Shown: positions 21,890 to 34,100 of the stretch, piece after piece
Layout: the number at the start of each line of letters is the position of its first letter
How positions within the stretch are numbered: the first letter of the stretch is position 1
Assembly: GCA_947650285.1 (NCBI GenBank)
Contig: CANTFL010001449.1
Location: 310,001-374,000 of the forward strand
DNA: 64,000 nucleotides
Reading direction: 5' to 3'
Source of the DNA: Hyaloperonospora brassicae
Taxonomy: Eukaryota > Oomycota > Peronosporomycetes > Peronosporales > Peronosporaceae
Made by a program: the position numbers and the translations under genes
Notes under the pieces: model-generated
Told to the model about the DNA's origin: nothing
What the model saw: only the letters and a program-made list of their open reading frames with translations
The model's database searches: none

Positions 21890-24080
21890 ATGCTACCAGC
21901 TGCAGCTCCTCTTCCCAATATGCCCCGCCAAACTCCTTTCAACTTAGCCCACGAAATCGACGACGGTCTTACCGTCGCAGGCCGGCACTCGGGCTCGTCA
22001 AATGTGGTCTCGGTGAACTGCCATTTTTCATCCACTTCGGCCGTGAAGACACCGCAGTTGCCGAACCCATACGCCGCAAAACGGAGAATGTTAAGACGTT
22101 CACGGCACCGTTCAGTACGGACAACTACGTCCAGAATATGCGCGGGTAGTATAAATATCGTTGGGAGCAGTTAAAGGTTCTGGTAAGGGATTATAAGGTT
22201 GCGTATTTTCAAAAAAATGCTTTGGTCCGTTATGCCGACGCCATTCCTTCTCATTTCGCTGGTAAACAGACATCACTGCAACTACATGTGAATAATGTTA
22301 TTGTTGACGATATCATCGGGGCTCTGTTATTGGACCAGGACGACGACGACGGTCTTCCAACTGCCTACAGGGAAAGAGCGCTGAGGATCTTTCAGAAAGT
22401 AGACCTAACCACAGTGCAAGACCCGCATTTGGCAGAGACTAAGTACGAAATCTACATCTCAAACCCTCGCCAGTTCAACCTGGTCGCCAAGTTTCTTATC
22501 ACTGAAGTCTCATTTCGCCAAGCAGAAACTCTGGTTACAATGAAGAAGGAAGTCAGCGGCGTTGCAGAGATAATCACTGCCAAGGATAAAAAGAACATTT
22601 AATACGCGCGTTTTATATTGGCATTAAATTTGCAACACATCCAGGACATTTTGGAGAAGAGCTAAGCATTCTCTATCGCTTTAGATAAGTCCACTCACAT
22701 GTCGACGTCTTACCTCGATATCCGCGCCTTTGACTCTTCTGGCATGAAGAGATCCTGGACCTGCACCTGATTGGGATCCCGGTTTTCGGCAGGCAAAATG
22801 CAGCAGAGGTGTACCGCCACGCTTCGGCAGTACGAAATGTGCTCTGCCCCCATTAGAGGAACATGTTGATTTTAATCCTAACGAATGGCGAACAAAGAAT
22901 GACGGGATGCATTGCTGGGGTCTCAACGTTGTTTGACCAAGCCGCACTTCCTAATTTCTATCGCATCTGGTGTATTTAACATCAGCTGGACTTGAAGTTG
23001 CGAACGTTTTACGAAGATTTGATGGCCGAGAAATTCGTGTCACTTCTCACAGCGCTCATCGGATACCTGCACCGGCAACAAAACTTGATTAACGACATAG
23101 GTACGAAATGCCGGACGCTCGCTGAAACAAGGTGGGAATCCATGTAAAAGTTAGCTATCTGGTTAAAATGCACCGTGTAGCTATCATGGATAATCTCCGG
23201 GCGAAGGATCCTTCTTGTAAGTCGTCTCATGGATAATAAGTTGTCTTAATGTTCGTAAAAGATGTGTCCGCAGCCGCAACAGCCGCGTTTAAGCTGCTGC
23301 AACGGAACGACACTTTGGTATCCGAGAAGCGCTTGCGATCTTGCAGATTTCCTACCAAGAAATGGTCAACGCGAACGGGCCATTAACATCCGGACAGCGG
23401 GAGGATTTTAAACGCAGACAGCAATGTGGCCTCTTTTGACGGTTTATGTGCGGCCCAGACCGCCGATGTGATACCATTTCTAGACAAATATGGCCTTTTT
23501 CGTGCTGGATCGCACGCAAGATGCCGGGCAAGTCGCGATGGATAACTTGGCACGAAACTTGGGCAAGGAACTACTGAACCAGATTGCTGTATTGAAGCAG
23601 GTAGTAGCTGAACGAAACTAAAAAAGTAGGGCTTACCTGGATCATTTGCCACCAGTTTTACCGCATGAGCTTTTTATGTTGAACGAAATGACTTCACTTC
23701 GATTTTGCGCGCGCAACGCGAATGTTTGAAGGCTCGTTGTGCCCCTGTATCTGTGCAAGCGACAATGAATGCATCGAAATTTAGTTTTTCGATCTAAAGA
23801 AAGCTTACCGCGATGAAGAGTCGTTCCGTAACGCGATCGATGCATGCACTTACTAGACGCCTTTCAAAAAGGCATAAGAAATCACCACGTGCCTTTTTAA
23901 AAACTTAAAGAAGTTTTGCGGTGGGCTCGCAAGCAAATTCCCAGGGACGTCATCCCTAGAAAGCGACATTTTTATCCTCAAATAGGTGAAACATTTACGC
24001 CGCATGAGCTTAACGGACTTCTCCCTGGAATGCGTGATGCATGCACGGCAGTTCAAGCGCCTACAAATCCTCACATTCTG
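21890..24080 (+). pseudogene. hAT-type transposase, decayed (BED-like finger, DUF659-like middle, dimerisation C-terminus)
   Basis: Frame fragments follow one protein. Near 21990-22160 a piece VNCHFFIHFGRE...STDNY looks like a damaged BED zinc finger. The open frame 22222-22602 (126 codons) has DIIGALLLDQDDDDGLPTAY and YISNPRQFNLVAKF, part of the N-terminal helical region. Around 22700-22950 pieces DLHLIGIPVFGR and FYRIW resemble the RNase H-fold core; about 23020-23140 gives KFVSLLTALIGYLHRQQNLI and TRWESM; and 23900-24070 gives KFCGGLASKFPGTSSLESD and DFSLECVMHARQFKRLQ, the hAT dimerisation region. In-frame stops and shifts interrupt the whole length. Assignment to hAT is supported independently by the terminal repeats and target duplication. 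Confidence 0.8.
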
Positions 24081-24613
24081 ATTATCCGCGTTCTGTTGCT
24101 ATGAATTTTTTGTAAACGTATCCTTTCATTTATTTCATTCTTTGCCACTTTCTTTTTGTGTTGTCTCGGGAAAAACTTAAGTGCCAATATAGACCACCAG
24201 ATTCTTAAAAAGTGATTTTTGTAGGCAAGAAGCGTGTTGCGAGAAGGAAGCGGTAGGTGAGCAATTAGATTCTGTAAAGCTTCTTGTAAGTTCTCTCTTT
24301 TCTGCCGTGCTCGCCAAAGCTCTATGCTTCAGTCATCTGCTCGCACGCATTCTGACTCTACCTGAATACAATTACTATTCTGCTTGTCACTATGCGTTCA
24401 CCTTTTGCGCACAGCGAGTTTATGACATCATGGTCCCAAATAAACCCCAAGTCACCGGCCGACCACTCCGATCGCCTTTTCGTACACTCGCACCCATTTC
24501 CAACATTTCCAACAATTTTGACGTTCCTTGCCCTGTACATAAGGGCCGTGAATAGCCGTGTCCAGGGTCGGACCTTGCGCTGTATAGCCTTAGTTAGGGC
24601 TAATACGGATCGT

Positions 24614-24632
24614 CCGTATATAGGGAGGCCTG
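24614..24632 (-). repeat. hAT right terminal inverted repeat
   Basis: CCGTATATAGGGAGGCCTG, followed by the target-site copy CTTATTGC at 24633-24640. One mismatch to the left repeat. Confidence 0.88.
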
Positions 24633-24817
24633 CTTATTGCGCGCGTCTAGCAGCGATTGGTGGGTTGATATAATGGTTGTATCAACAAATGAGTAGACTT
24701 TCGGCTCATCTCAACAATATCACCGTATGTAGTGATATTGTTAAACGAATATTCAACATAATTTTCGTAATTATTATTTCACACAATGGTAATTTCATGA
24801 AACGGGCTACCATCACA

Positions 24818-25682
24818 CATGGTGCTTTGTCGGAATAGCTCTTGTGTCTCAGACTGAGGAATGCGCTAATATAATATCTACTACATTAACGAATTACTTG
24901 GGTTCGTTGTGTATCAAGCACGTTCGCTACAAAGATACCGTTCTTTGGGGTCTTTTATATGGCAATATTTCTGTGGTGGTATGGCCAAATCCTAAAATGT
25001 GCTGAGAAGTCGGTGCTCCTTCTATTAGGATGGATGATCGATGTGCTTTATCGAGCGTTTAGCGCATTCTATAACATTCACCGCATTGCAAGCGACTTAT
25101 GAGCGGCGCGTGTCACCAACACGTCGTTCCATGACCATAGTACAACAAAAAGTGCAAAGCTTCCAGGACGCAATATCAATCTTATTCGTCGAAAAGCATG
25201 TGCATGCATTGTCGCGACGCTTTGTAACGTCTTTCTTCATTTGATGTGCCTGCTCAAAATCGTTCGTCCTTGATGTGGTTGCTCCCCGCTCGATTGCACT
25301 GTCTTGCTACGCAGCAAGCTATGGTGCAAGTGATCCCATGACGTTCTGACGTGCTAATGTTGCACTGTCCAAACGCGATGCTGTCTCAACCTGCCCGCCC
25401 CACTTTTGCCCAATCACGACCGCAACAACACGCTCTCGCGGCCTACCTATCCCATATTCACGTCAAGTACGAGCTGCGGGATCTTGCCGCGCTGTGTCAC
25501 GCGCTAATTGGCTGAAACGCGCCCATCCGCGTCGACCATTGGCCGCCTCGAGTCGCCTGCCAACCCGACCACGACGTCACTTCCCCCTCCCCACCGAACA
25601 AGCACACAGTCCGTTGTCGCGGATCGTCCCGCTAGGCTGAGGAGAACGCACGCACGCACGCGCGCAGCTGATCGAGAGAAAC
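24818..25682. other. Upstream region of SEC31; left part unidentified
   Basis: 24818-25260 has AT-rich, non-coding-looking sequence that was the insertion target of gypsy B. From about 25370 GC content rises sharply and sequence becomes CpG-rich, as expected for the promoter and 5' leader of the gene starting at 25683. No defined promoter motif was fixed. Confidence 0.4.
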
Positions 25683-28600
25683 ATGTCGCTGCTCAAGGAG
25701 ATCCAAGCGAACGCCGCCGTGGCCTGGAGCCCCATGAAGTGGCGTCCGGAGCTCCTGGCGCTCGGCTCCAAGGGCGACGGCGGCGTCGGGTTCGAGGACA
25801 ATGGCGGCGAGTTCCAGCTCGTCTCGATGGACCTCAGCAGCCCAACCCCTACCATGATCACGCTCGGGTCGATCAAGACACCGTCACGCTTCACGTCGCT
25901 GGCCTGGCGCGACGTCCCCCGCCATCACGACACGTGCCCCTATGGCATTATTGCTGGCGGAATGGCCGACGGTTCAGTGTCGCTCTGGAATCCCGCGCTG
26001 GTGTTGGACCGAGAGCCAGGCAGTGACACGCCTGCGTCCTGTGAGATTGGCCGCATCACGCGACACAAGGGCGCGGTCAACGCCCTGCAGTTCAATCCAC
26101 ACGAAGACAGTGCGCACTTGTTGGCTTCAGGCGGTAGTGACGGTGAAGTGTTCATCATGTCACTGGAGAAGTTGGCCAGTCCTGGTGTGTTCACGCCGGG
26201 AGGTCCAGTGGTGACCCCGCAGACGCAGGTCAATGAGATCACGAGTGTGGCGTGGAACACACAGGTGAACTACATTCTAGCTACGGGCTCGCAAAACGGC
26301 ACGGTGGTTGTCTGGGACCTCAAACAGAAGAAACCGTGGTGTGAATTGCGTGATCCTGCGCGTGGCGCGACGACAGCTCTGGCTTGGAACCCCAACGAGG
26401 GGTTGCAGATTGCAACTGCTTCGGGAGATGACCAGCAGCCTGTTGTGAAGCTGTGGGACCTGCGTAATTCGACGAGCACACCATTGGCTGAATTCCATGA
26501 CCATACTGCGGGCGTCTTGTCCATGTCGTGGTGCCCAAATGACCCTGGGCTCTTGCTGTCGTGCGGCAAGGATAACCGGACGCTGCTGTGGGACCTCTTC
26601 TCGCGCAAGACGGTTGCAGAACTCCCTTCAGATGCTCCCGATGCTCCGGCTATGGGCTCGGACCAATTCTTCGGTGGTGTTCTTGCTGGCCAGCGTCGTT
26701 GGAACGTCCAGTGGTCCCCTCAGATTCCTGCTGTTGCTTCGACGTGCTCGTTGGATGGCAAGGTGCAGATTTGGAGCCTTGCTGCTGGTGGCAACCCAGA
26801 CTGCCGTCCGCCTAAGTGGATGCGTCGCCCAGCTGGTGCATCCTTTGGATTCGGAGGAAAGCTGGTAACGATAGCTAACCCACAGGAAACTACGAACTAC
26901 AATGGAGACCGTCGTCGCCTCGTTCATATGCAGCGCGTGATCAGTGACACAAAGTTAGTGGCAGAGGCAGAGGCTTTGGACCGCTCGCTGGAATCAAAGG
27001 ATTTTCGAGGTTATTGTGAGCAAAAAATCGCGACTGTCGCGACTGCTGAAGAGCGTAGTGTGTGGAACTTTATGAAGATCCTGTTTGAGAAGGACGCCCG
27101 CCAACATTTGCTACTTCATCTCGGGCTGGACGCAGAAAAGATCAATGAACTAAACGCCAAGTTTAACCCCGAAGCAGCAGCTTTGCCTGCTGATACGACA
27201 GCGTATGCCCCCGAAGCGCAAGTGGATCCCATAACGGGCGCGTTACTCAGCAGTCGGATCGATGTGCGTATTGTCGCGTAGTGGCGATACATATGAGGGA
27301 TCTTTCACGTGACTCACTCTTGTTGTGTACTGTTCGCGTGTTAGTCTGGCATGGGAGCTGAAGACGTATTCTCGTCGGGCTTCCACCCCAATGGTGGTGA
27401 CGAGACTACAGGTGCTAAACCAGCGTCGCCGTTGTCGAGTGTTTCCGCTCTGGCTGCTGCGTTACCTTCTGTCTTAGATGAGGACAGAAGCAAGCGTCTA
27501 GATGTAGCGCCTACTCCCGTGTACACAGAAGAGTCTGAGAGCACGCTGATGCAGGCACTGCTGGTCGGCAACTTTGAAGTGGCTGTCAACTGCTGCTTGG
27601 CGTACAACCAGCTCGCTGACGCGCTATTGCTCGCTTCTTGCGGCGGACCCGAGCTCTGGGAGAAGACTCAGCGCACATTCTTTTCGCACCAAAAGCGTCC
27701 GGTGATGCGAGTGGTGGCGGCAGTCATCAAGAATGAGCTAAGCGAGCTCGTGGAGATGTCCGACCTTACCGAATGGCGCGAGACTCTGGCGATCTTGAGC
27801 ACGTACGCTAAAAGTGAAGAGTTTCCATCACTTTGCGACAAGCTGGCTACTCGACTCGAGGCCGCTGGTGACCTGCACTCTGCAACACTGTGCTTCATGT
27901 GTGCCGTGAACGTTACCAAAACCGTAAACGCGTGGTGCGAGGAAAGCAAAGTTGAGGCTCGCGTGTACGGACACACTTTTGCACTGCACCGCCTTGTCGA
28001 GAAGGTGTCTGTGTTCACTATGGCTGTTGACCAACCCGACCAATCGATGGGCCCCGAGGTGGCTCAGCGTTTTGCTGAATATGCTTCTCTGGTACGTGGC
28101 AAGCACAGTATGAGTTGTAACTGTATGCTAGATTTGACTCGTTGATCGCAACATCGTTGTCATGGTTATTTAGATGGCTGCGGAAGGCCGACTGGATATT
28201 GCCGCAAAGTACGCGCGCTTCCCGGACCTCAGTTGCGCGATCTTGAAAGACCGCATTTTCAACGCGTACCCAATGCAGGGGTACCAGCCTCCTCCGTTCC
28301 CGTTCGATGTCGTTCGGATCGAATCGCAGGCTCAAATTCAGCAGCGGCAGCAGCAGCAGCAACAGCAGCAGCAACAACAGGCTTCTGCGATGCAGCAGCG
28401 AGGGTACGGCAACAAACCGGCCTATGGGGCAGGAAGAAATCAGTTTGGTGCTTCTGCTGCTCCGATGCCTACGCCTGCTCCGGCCCCAATGCCTACATCA
28501 GGTGCTTTCGGTGGTGTCCAAGGCACGGGCTACCCACCTCAGCAACATGCGCCGGTGCAATCGCCGGCCTTCCCCGGTCATCCTAGTAGCTTCCAGCCGG

Positions 28601-29781
28601 TCGTCAAGCAGCCACAGTATCCTAGTACCCCAGGCGTGCCTCCGCAGCTGCAACAGTCCGGAAGCTACCCAACCCAGCAGCAGTCAGCGTACCCAGGCCA
28701 GTCTGCACAGTCTCCGTACGCACCAAGCGTGGCGCCGACACCGTTCCCAGGTCAATCTGCGCCCCCTGCGTTCCCGGGTCAGGCAAGACCGCACCTGACG
28801 CCGCCGCAACAGCCTGGATACGCACCTCCAGCGCCAATGCAACAGCCTGGGTACGCACCTCCGGCGCCACCGCAACAGCCTGGGTACGCACCCCCGGCGC
28901 CACCGCAACAGCCTGGGTACGCACACCCGCCGCAAGCAGCGTTTCCAGGCCAGCAACCACCCCAGCAAAGTTTCATGTCGGGTCCTCCATCGTCATCAGG
29001 CAGCCGTTCGCACCAGCAGATGTACTCTGGACCTCCGTCAGCGGGGGGCACCCCCCACATGCGTGCTGCTCCGTCGCCTTCTTATGGTGGCGCACCTCGT
29101 CCGGGAACGGGTTTTGGTGCTCCTGCTGGTGCATCTTTTGCTGCCCCTGCTTCACCATCCATTCCTCAGAGTACGGGAGTGCATCCACTCACCGCTGCTA
29201 TGGGATCGTCGCGCATTGCCAAGCCGTCTGTTGATATGACGTCGCATCAACGAGACGGCTTCGTGAGCAGTGTGGGCAACAAGGAACTGGCGCTCAAGTA
29301 TGGAAACGCCTCGACAGCTGCGCTCTCACCTGTTGCAACGAAGGCCGGTGGGTTTCCACCGAACGTTGTGCCGGGCAGCACCGAGAATGTCGGCCCTCAG
29401 GACCTCCCGATCGTGAACGCGTTCAACGACCTTGTGAACAACCTCCAGGCTCTTCCACTCACTATGGTACGTTGACATGTCGAAAGGTGCGCGAATCAGG
29501 ACAATGGCACTGACTGGTCGTTTGGTTTGTAGATGGAGCAAAAGCAGTTGCAAGAGATTCAAAAGGGTAAAGAGATTATGTTCACGAAGCTCAACATCGG
29601 CGATCTGACACCGCAGGTTGTGTCCCGGCTACACGAGATGGTGGCGTGCTTTGGGCGACGCGATTTCGGTAGCGCACAGACCATCTACGTAGCTCTCACG
29701 GCTTCGGACTGGGCGCAGCACAAGGATTGGCTGCGTGGCCTCAAGTCGCTCATCCATATCTCCATGAAGCGCTTTAGATAA
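25683..29781 (+). CDS. SEC31: SEC31, COPII outer-coat protein
   Basis: With SEC13, SEC31 forms the outer cage of COPII vesicles leaving the ER. Four exons fit the reading frame: 25683-27263, 27345-28091, 28174-29466 and 29533-29781, giving about 1289 residues, the usual family length. Introns are 81, 82 and 66 bp and begin GTGCGT, GTACGT and GTACGT. Residues 1 to about 370 are a WD40 propeller with repeated GH/WD-type blades (for example VVVWDLK, VKLWDLR, TLLWDLF, VQIWSL). Residues about 400-800 form the helical region, including the VLALKY-like segment split by introns. Residues about 800-1180 are Pro/Gln-rich and disordered, with a poly-Gln run and an 11-residue repeat. The C-terminus (about 1180-1289) is helical, like the SRA1-type domain of SEC31. 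It is the first intact gene right of the transposon island. Confidence 0.9.
28339..28381 (+). repeat. CAG/CAA tract in SEC31 (poly-Gln)
   Basis: Fourteen or so CAG and CAA codons, broken once by CGG near the start, encode a Gln run at about residue 832. Length polymorphism between isolates is likely. Confidence 0.85.
28807..28929 (+). repeat. 33-bp tandem repeat in SEC31
   Basis: Units at 28807, 28840, 28873 and a partial one at 28906 encode QQPGYAPPAP plus Met or Pro (residues about 988-1028). The second and third units differ at one base, which indicates recent duplication. Confidence 0.88.
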
Positions 29782-31193
29782 GCATTCCGCCCATTTAGCG
29801 GGAGAAGTGAGAGGGCAGCAGAGCAGTCAGTAAGCGGCGGACGCAAGTCGCAAAGTGAAGTAGTTGCAGTGTGAGCTTGTGCGTGTGCAGACAGAACCAG
29901 GTTGTTGTTGAGGTATACTGCATGTGTCCGACACTCGTATTGCACGTCACGCGTATGGCTGAAAACAGAACTACCAGCACAAAGCACAAGCTGCAAGTGC
30001 AATGTGGCAGTGCAGTCCATCGTAGTCGCTGGCATTGTGTCCTCGCAGCCAACAAAAACGTTGCGGAGGCTCACACGTCGGGCGTAGCCCTGCGTGATAG
30101 AGTGTGGAAGAAATGAGTGACAGTGACAAGTTGCTGCTCTTCCATGAGGTAGGTCAGTGCGTCTGCCCTAGTAACCTGCTAGGGCTACTACCATCACGAC
30201 GAACGTCGGCACTTGACGGTGGCGACTGATCGGCGTTTACGATGGCGAGAAGGACTTGCACATATTGCTCTCGAGGCGGTTCATGAACGCATTTTCGCGG
30301 ATCTGCGTATCATTTCGACATGTGTGTGGGTTGGTAACGTTGCGCAAGACGCGTTCCTCGAACACGTGGCGTACGAAAAAAACGATCTCAAACGAAACGT
30401 ATCGATTTTTCTGGTGCGATGCTGTACTACAGGTCGAAAGAGTTCACGTTGACTCACCTCCTTGATCGCTACCATTTGCCACGTGCTCAAACCTCAATAG
30501 CAAATGGATCCAAGTTTGTCTGCGCTTGTTCGAGCATTTTGCGAAACTGCAGTTATTCGGGCGGTTCAATAACGCCCACGTGATCAGCTCAGTATCGAGT
30601 GCAACCAGACGTGAATAACGCTCGCACTTTTTGGACGGCCGCAAACGTACCTATCGCCACAAAACACTCTTTCGTTGTAGGCGTTCGTTTGACTTGTGCG
30701 ACTTTGTCTGATTGTCTATCTCTTTTTATGAAACAATGGCTTCTTTCGCGCAATCAGCTATGCTGAATGGCAAAGAAATGGTCGATCAGATGAGCCACGT
30801 CCTCATCGTTCTAGCTGCGAAATATGTATCTTAGAATCACTGCATACTGTCGCAGATGTACAATAGCACGCTGCCATCAATCGCTCCGCCAGCCTCTTCT
30901 CTCAACACATCCCATGCATGCGAGCTCGCTGCCTCGTTCTCATTGGCTCAAACCACCGAACGAGTGGAGGATGGCAACAGAAGTAGCAGCAGCAGCAGCA
31001 GCAAGAAGAGACACAACGCGCTCACCACTTTGGCGTCTGAACCCGCCCGCACCCTCTGCATTTGCGCGCGTTGCCTTTGGGACCGCAAAAAAAAAACAGA
31101 TTGCTACCAAAAGGAAACCTCAACAACAACAACAACAACGACGACGCCACCAGAGAAAGAACGACCATCACTCTGACCGCGCCGCCTCAGTCC
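29782..31193. other. Intergenic region between SEC31 and VIP1; possible gene relic
   Basis: From 30113 there is an ATG followed by MSDSDKLLLFHE and a donor-like GTAGGT; downstream, at 30180-30450, a plus-strand frame has coding-like composition (EKNDLKRNVSIFLVRCC), and 30430-30580 holds another (FTLTHLLDRYHLPRAQ). No acceptable splice path joins them and no domain is recognised, so this may be a decayed gene. The right end holds AGC and CAA triplet runs (30980-31010 and 31120-31140) in the VIP1 leader. Confidence 0.35.
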
Positions 31194-34100
31194 ATGACGC
31201 GCCCCCAGCCGCTCGACGACGTCGCGCCGCCGCCGCCTCTCCTGGCGTCCCTGTCGTTCCCGTGCTCGCCGCCGCCGCAAGTGTCCAAGTACGTGGTCGG
31301 CGTGTGCGCCATGGAGAAGAAGACGCGGTCCAAGCCCATGCAGGAGATCCTCCACCGCCTCGCGAAGAAGCGGCAGTTTGACGTGCTCGTGTTTGACGAC
31401 GACACGATCCTCCATCGCCCGCCGCACCTGTGGCCCGTGTGCGACGCGCTCATTACCTTTTACTCGACGGGCTTCCCGCTGCAAAAGATCGAAGAGTACG
31501 TGCGCCTCGTGCGCCCTGTACTGGTGAACGAGCTCAGCATGCAGCACGTGCTCTTTGACCGCCGCAAAGTCTACGCGCTGCTCACGCGGCACGGCATTCA
31601 GGTCCCGCGCCACATCATTGTGAACCGCGACGTGCCGGACGGCGGGCCGCAGGACGAGCTCATTGAACACGACAACTACGTCGAGATCAACAACGTGCGG
31701 ATCAACAAACCGTTTGTCGAGAAACCGGCGGACGCAGAGGACCACAACGTGTACATTTACTACCCCACGAGTGCCGGGGGAGGCAGCAAGCGCTTGTTCC
31801 GGAAGGTGGGCGACCGCTCGAGCGAGTTTTACCCCGACGTGAACCACGTGCGACGGGACTCGTCGTACATCTATGAAGAGTTTCTGAACACGCAGGGGAC
31901 CGATGTCAAGGTCTACACCGTCGGCTCGAGCTACGGCCACGCCGAAGCGCGCAAGTCGCCGGTGCTGGACGGCCGCGTGGTGCGTGACTCGGCTGGAAAA
32001 GAAGTGCGGTATCCCGTGATACTGAACGCGACGGAGAAGGAGATGGCGCGGAAAGTGTGCTTGGCGTTCCATCAGACCGTGTGTGGACTGGATCTGCTCC
32101 GTGTGCGCGGGACGTCGTACGTCTGTGACGTGAACGGCTGGAGCTTTGTGAAAAACTCGAAGAAGTATTACGACGATTGTGGGCTGATCTTGCACAATTA
32201 TCTGGTCTCGGCACTGCGGTCGAGGTACTTCCGTCAACGTCGAGCGAACTCGCTCAACTCAATGGGCACGCAAATGTGCCCACAGTACGCAACGGAGCCC
32301 AGTCTCTTGGATGGCGGAACTCAGGAATGGCCGCATCCTCGACCGAGCTCGAACTCGGACGTGTCGGAATCGAGTCTAGCCAGTAGTACCGGCTTGCCGC
32401 TCGATGACGAGAAGCGCGAGGAGTTGCGCTGTGTCATTGCCGTGGTACGCCATGGCGACCGCACGCCGAAACAGAAGCTGAAAACTCATGTATGGGAGAG
32501 AGACCTTGTGGCCTTCTATGAGAAACGGCAGAACGGAGACAAGTACGACGAGGTGAAGGTGAAGTCAGTTGCAGACCTTCAGGAGCTGCTAGACTTGGTG
32601 CGTAGTCTGATCAAGGCATATGCTCCCGGCGTTGGCTCGAAAGATGCTGTGTGGGAAACGGACGGTGGCGACAGTTTTGAGAAGCTGCTTCAGATGAAGC
32701 GCGTGTTAGAGCGGTGGAAATTTGCAGGCATCAACCGCAAGGTGCAGTTTAAGCCTCACAAGAACTTTGCGACTGCTGCTGCTGCGTACGCAGATGCCCC
32801 AGAAGGATCTGAGAGGCCGAAGGTGCTCATGATATTGAAGTGGGGAGGTGATCTCACCGAACGAGGCAAGCAGCAGGGCGAAGCTCTGGGTCAGTCGTTT
32901 CGAAATAGCCTCTACCCTGTCGACGTGGAAGAAGGAGGTCTGCTTCGCTTGCACTCGACGTTCCGCCACGACTTGAAGATCTTTACGTCAGACGAAGGTC
33001 GTGTGCAAATGACTGCGGCTGCGTTCGCAAAAGGTTTCTTGGAGCTCGAAGGCGACCTTACACCAATCCTTGTAAGCCTCGTCACCACGCTCGGAAAAGG
33101 TATGCTTGTTTTCGTTTCGCGACGGGTTTGCAGAGGTGCAAAGGTGCTGACTTTGTTTGACCACTCTTGGTCCGTATCCAGATGCCAACAAAATGCTGGA
33201 TCACTCTGGTCAAGCTGACGCTACGGACGAGATGCAGACCATCAAAGCCAAGCTGACGACGCTGCTGCAGCGTGACTACTCTTCCATTGACGAAATGAAT
33301 GCTGCAATCGCACCGTTACAGACCCAGTCGATATTGCAAGCGCTCGACATTATAAAGAGTCCGAAAGAGGCTTTGGTCCGTCTGCTGGAGCTGGTGCGCA
33401 AGCTCCGAGGTGAAATTGCTGAGCGCGTGCATGACAAACGTGAGTCATTGCTCGCCGTTGCATGGTATTTTGACATTCTTCTAACACTTGCCGTTTTTCG
33501 TACTTGCATACAGAGGCCGATGAGGTGACTCCTTTGTACATGGGCGAAACGTTCTCGCTGATGTTCGAGCGCTGGGATAAGATATTCCGTGACTTCTACT
33601 CGACCAAGACGGACACGTTCAACCTGAGCAAAATTCCCGACGTGCACGACTGCATCAAGTATGACTTGCTCCATAATTCGAGCGTTGACTGGAAGTGTGG
33701 TTCCGATCTTTACAAGTTGGCTGAAGCTTTGGCGCGATGTTATGTCTCGCAAGAGTATGGCATGGACATTGCTGAGAAACAATCGATTGGCAACCGCGTT
33801 TCGCAGGCGCTCTGTGCAAAGATTCGCGCCGACATTGTCACGGTCATGTCATCTTCCACCCGTGGACAGCCTCCGTCCCCGTCGTCGAGGAGTTTGTATG
33901 GAAACGGCGACGATGCTGCAGACGAAAATATCGATGACATTGCAGACCAGGATATCGAGCATCACGGCTATCGCTTGGATCCTTCTTACGCGAAAGAGCT
34001 GCGAATCAAGAGCCCGGACACGCAAATTCGCACGCGCCTTTATTTCACTAGCGAGAGTCATATGCACACGCTTCTGAATGTGCTGCGCTTTCAGTGCCCC

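Larger units (their letters stand above)
21719..24632 (+). mobile_element. hAT DNA transposon, full length, inactive
   Basis: Both ends are intact. The left terminal inverted repeat is CAGGCCTCCCTATAAACGG (21719-21737) and the right is CCGTATATAGGGAGGCCTG (24614-24632); they match at 18 of 19 positions when one is reversed. Flanking 8-bp target duplications are CTCATTGC (21711-21718) and CTTATTGC (24633-24640), 7 of 8 identical. An 8-bp duplication and an end starting CAG are hallmarks of hAT elements. The body carries a decayed transposase on the plus strand. Confidence 0.88.
18180..24817 (-). mobile_element. Ty3/gypsy retrotransposon B, minus strand, 3'-truncated, 5' LTR split by a hAT element
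   Basis: Reading down from 24817 on the minus strand the order is 5' LTR, primer-binding region, gag, protease, RT, RNase H and integrase zinc-finger start, ending near 18.18 kb where the copia remnant begins. No 3' LTR is present. Each domain matches the corresponding part of gypsy element C (57.1-64 kb), so both belong to one chromovirus-like family or to close relatives. All coding parts are broken by stops or shifts. Confidence 0.8.
21461..24817 (-). repeat. 5' LTR of gypsy B, interrupted by the hAT element
   Basis: The left end, read on the minus strand from 24817, is TGTGATGGTAGCCCGTTTCA, a decayed version of the palindromic LTR start of element C (TGTAACGGG...CCCGTTACA). At 24700-24633 it reads CCACCAATCGCTGCTAGACG then CGCGCAAT, nearly identical to 57304-57334. 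The LTR resumes at 21718 and ends at 21461 with CGTTACA followed by CCTGGTAGTACTTG, matching the LTR end and primer-binding region of element C at about 57576-57600. Without the 2914-bp insert and one target duplication it would be about 440 bp, close to 465 bp in element C. Confidence 0.8.

Noticed and set aside
25508..26026. 172-codon plus-strand frame overlapping the SEC31 start
   Set aside because: Arg/Pro-rich out-of-frame reading of the SEC31 leader and WD40 start.
31104..32237. 377-codon minus-strand frame over VIP1
   Set aside because: Antisense shadow of GC-rich coding sequence; composition is Arg/His/Val-rich with no domain.
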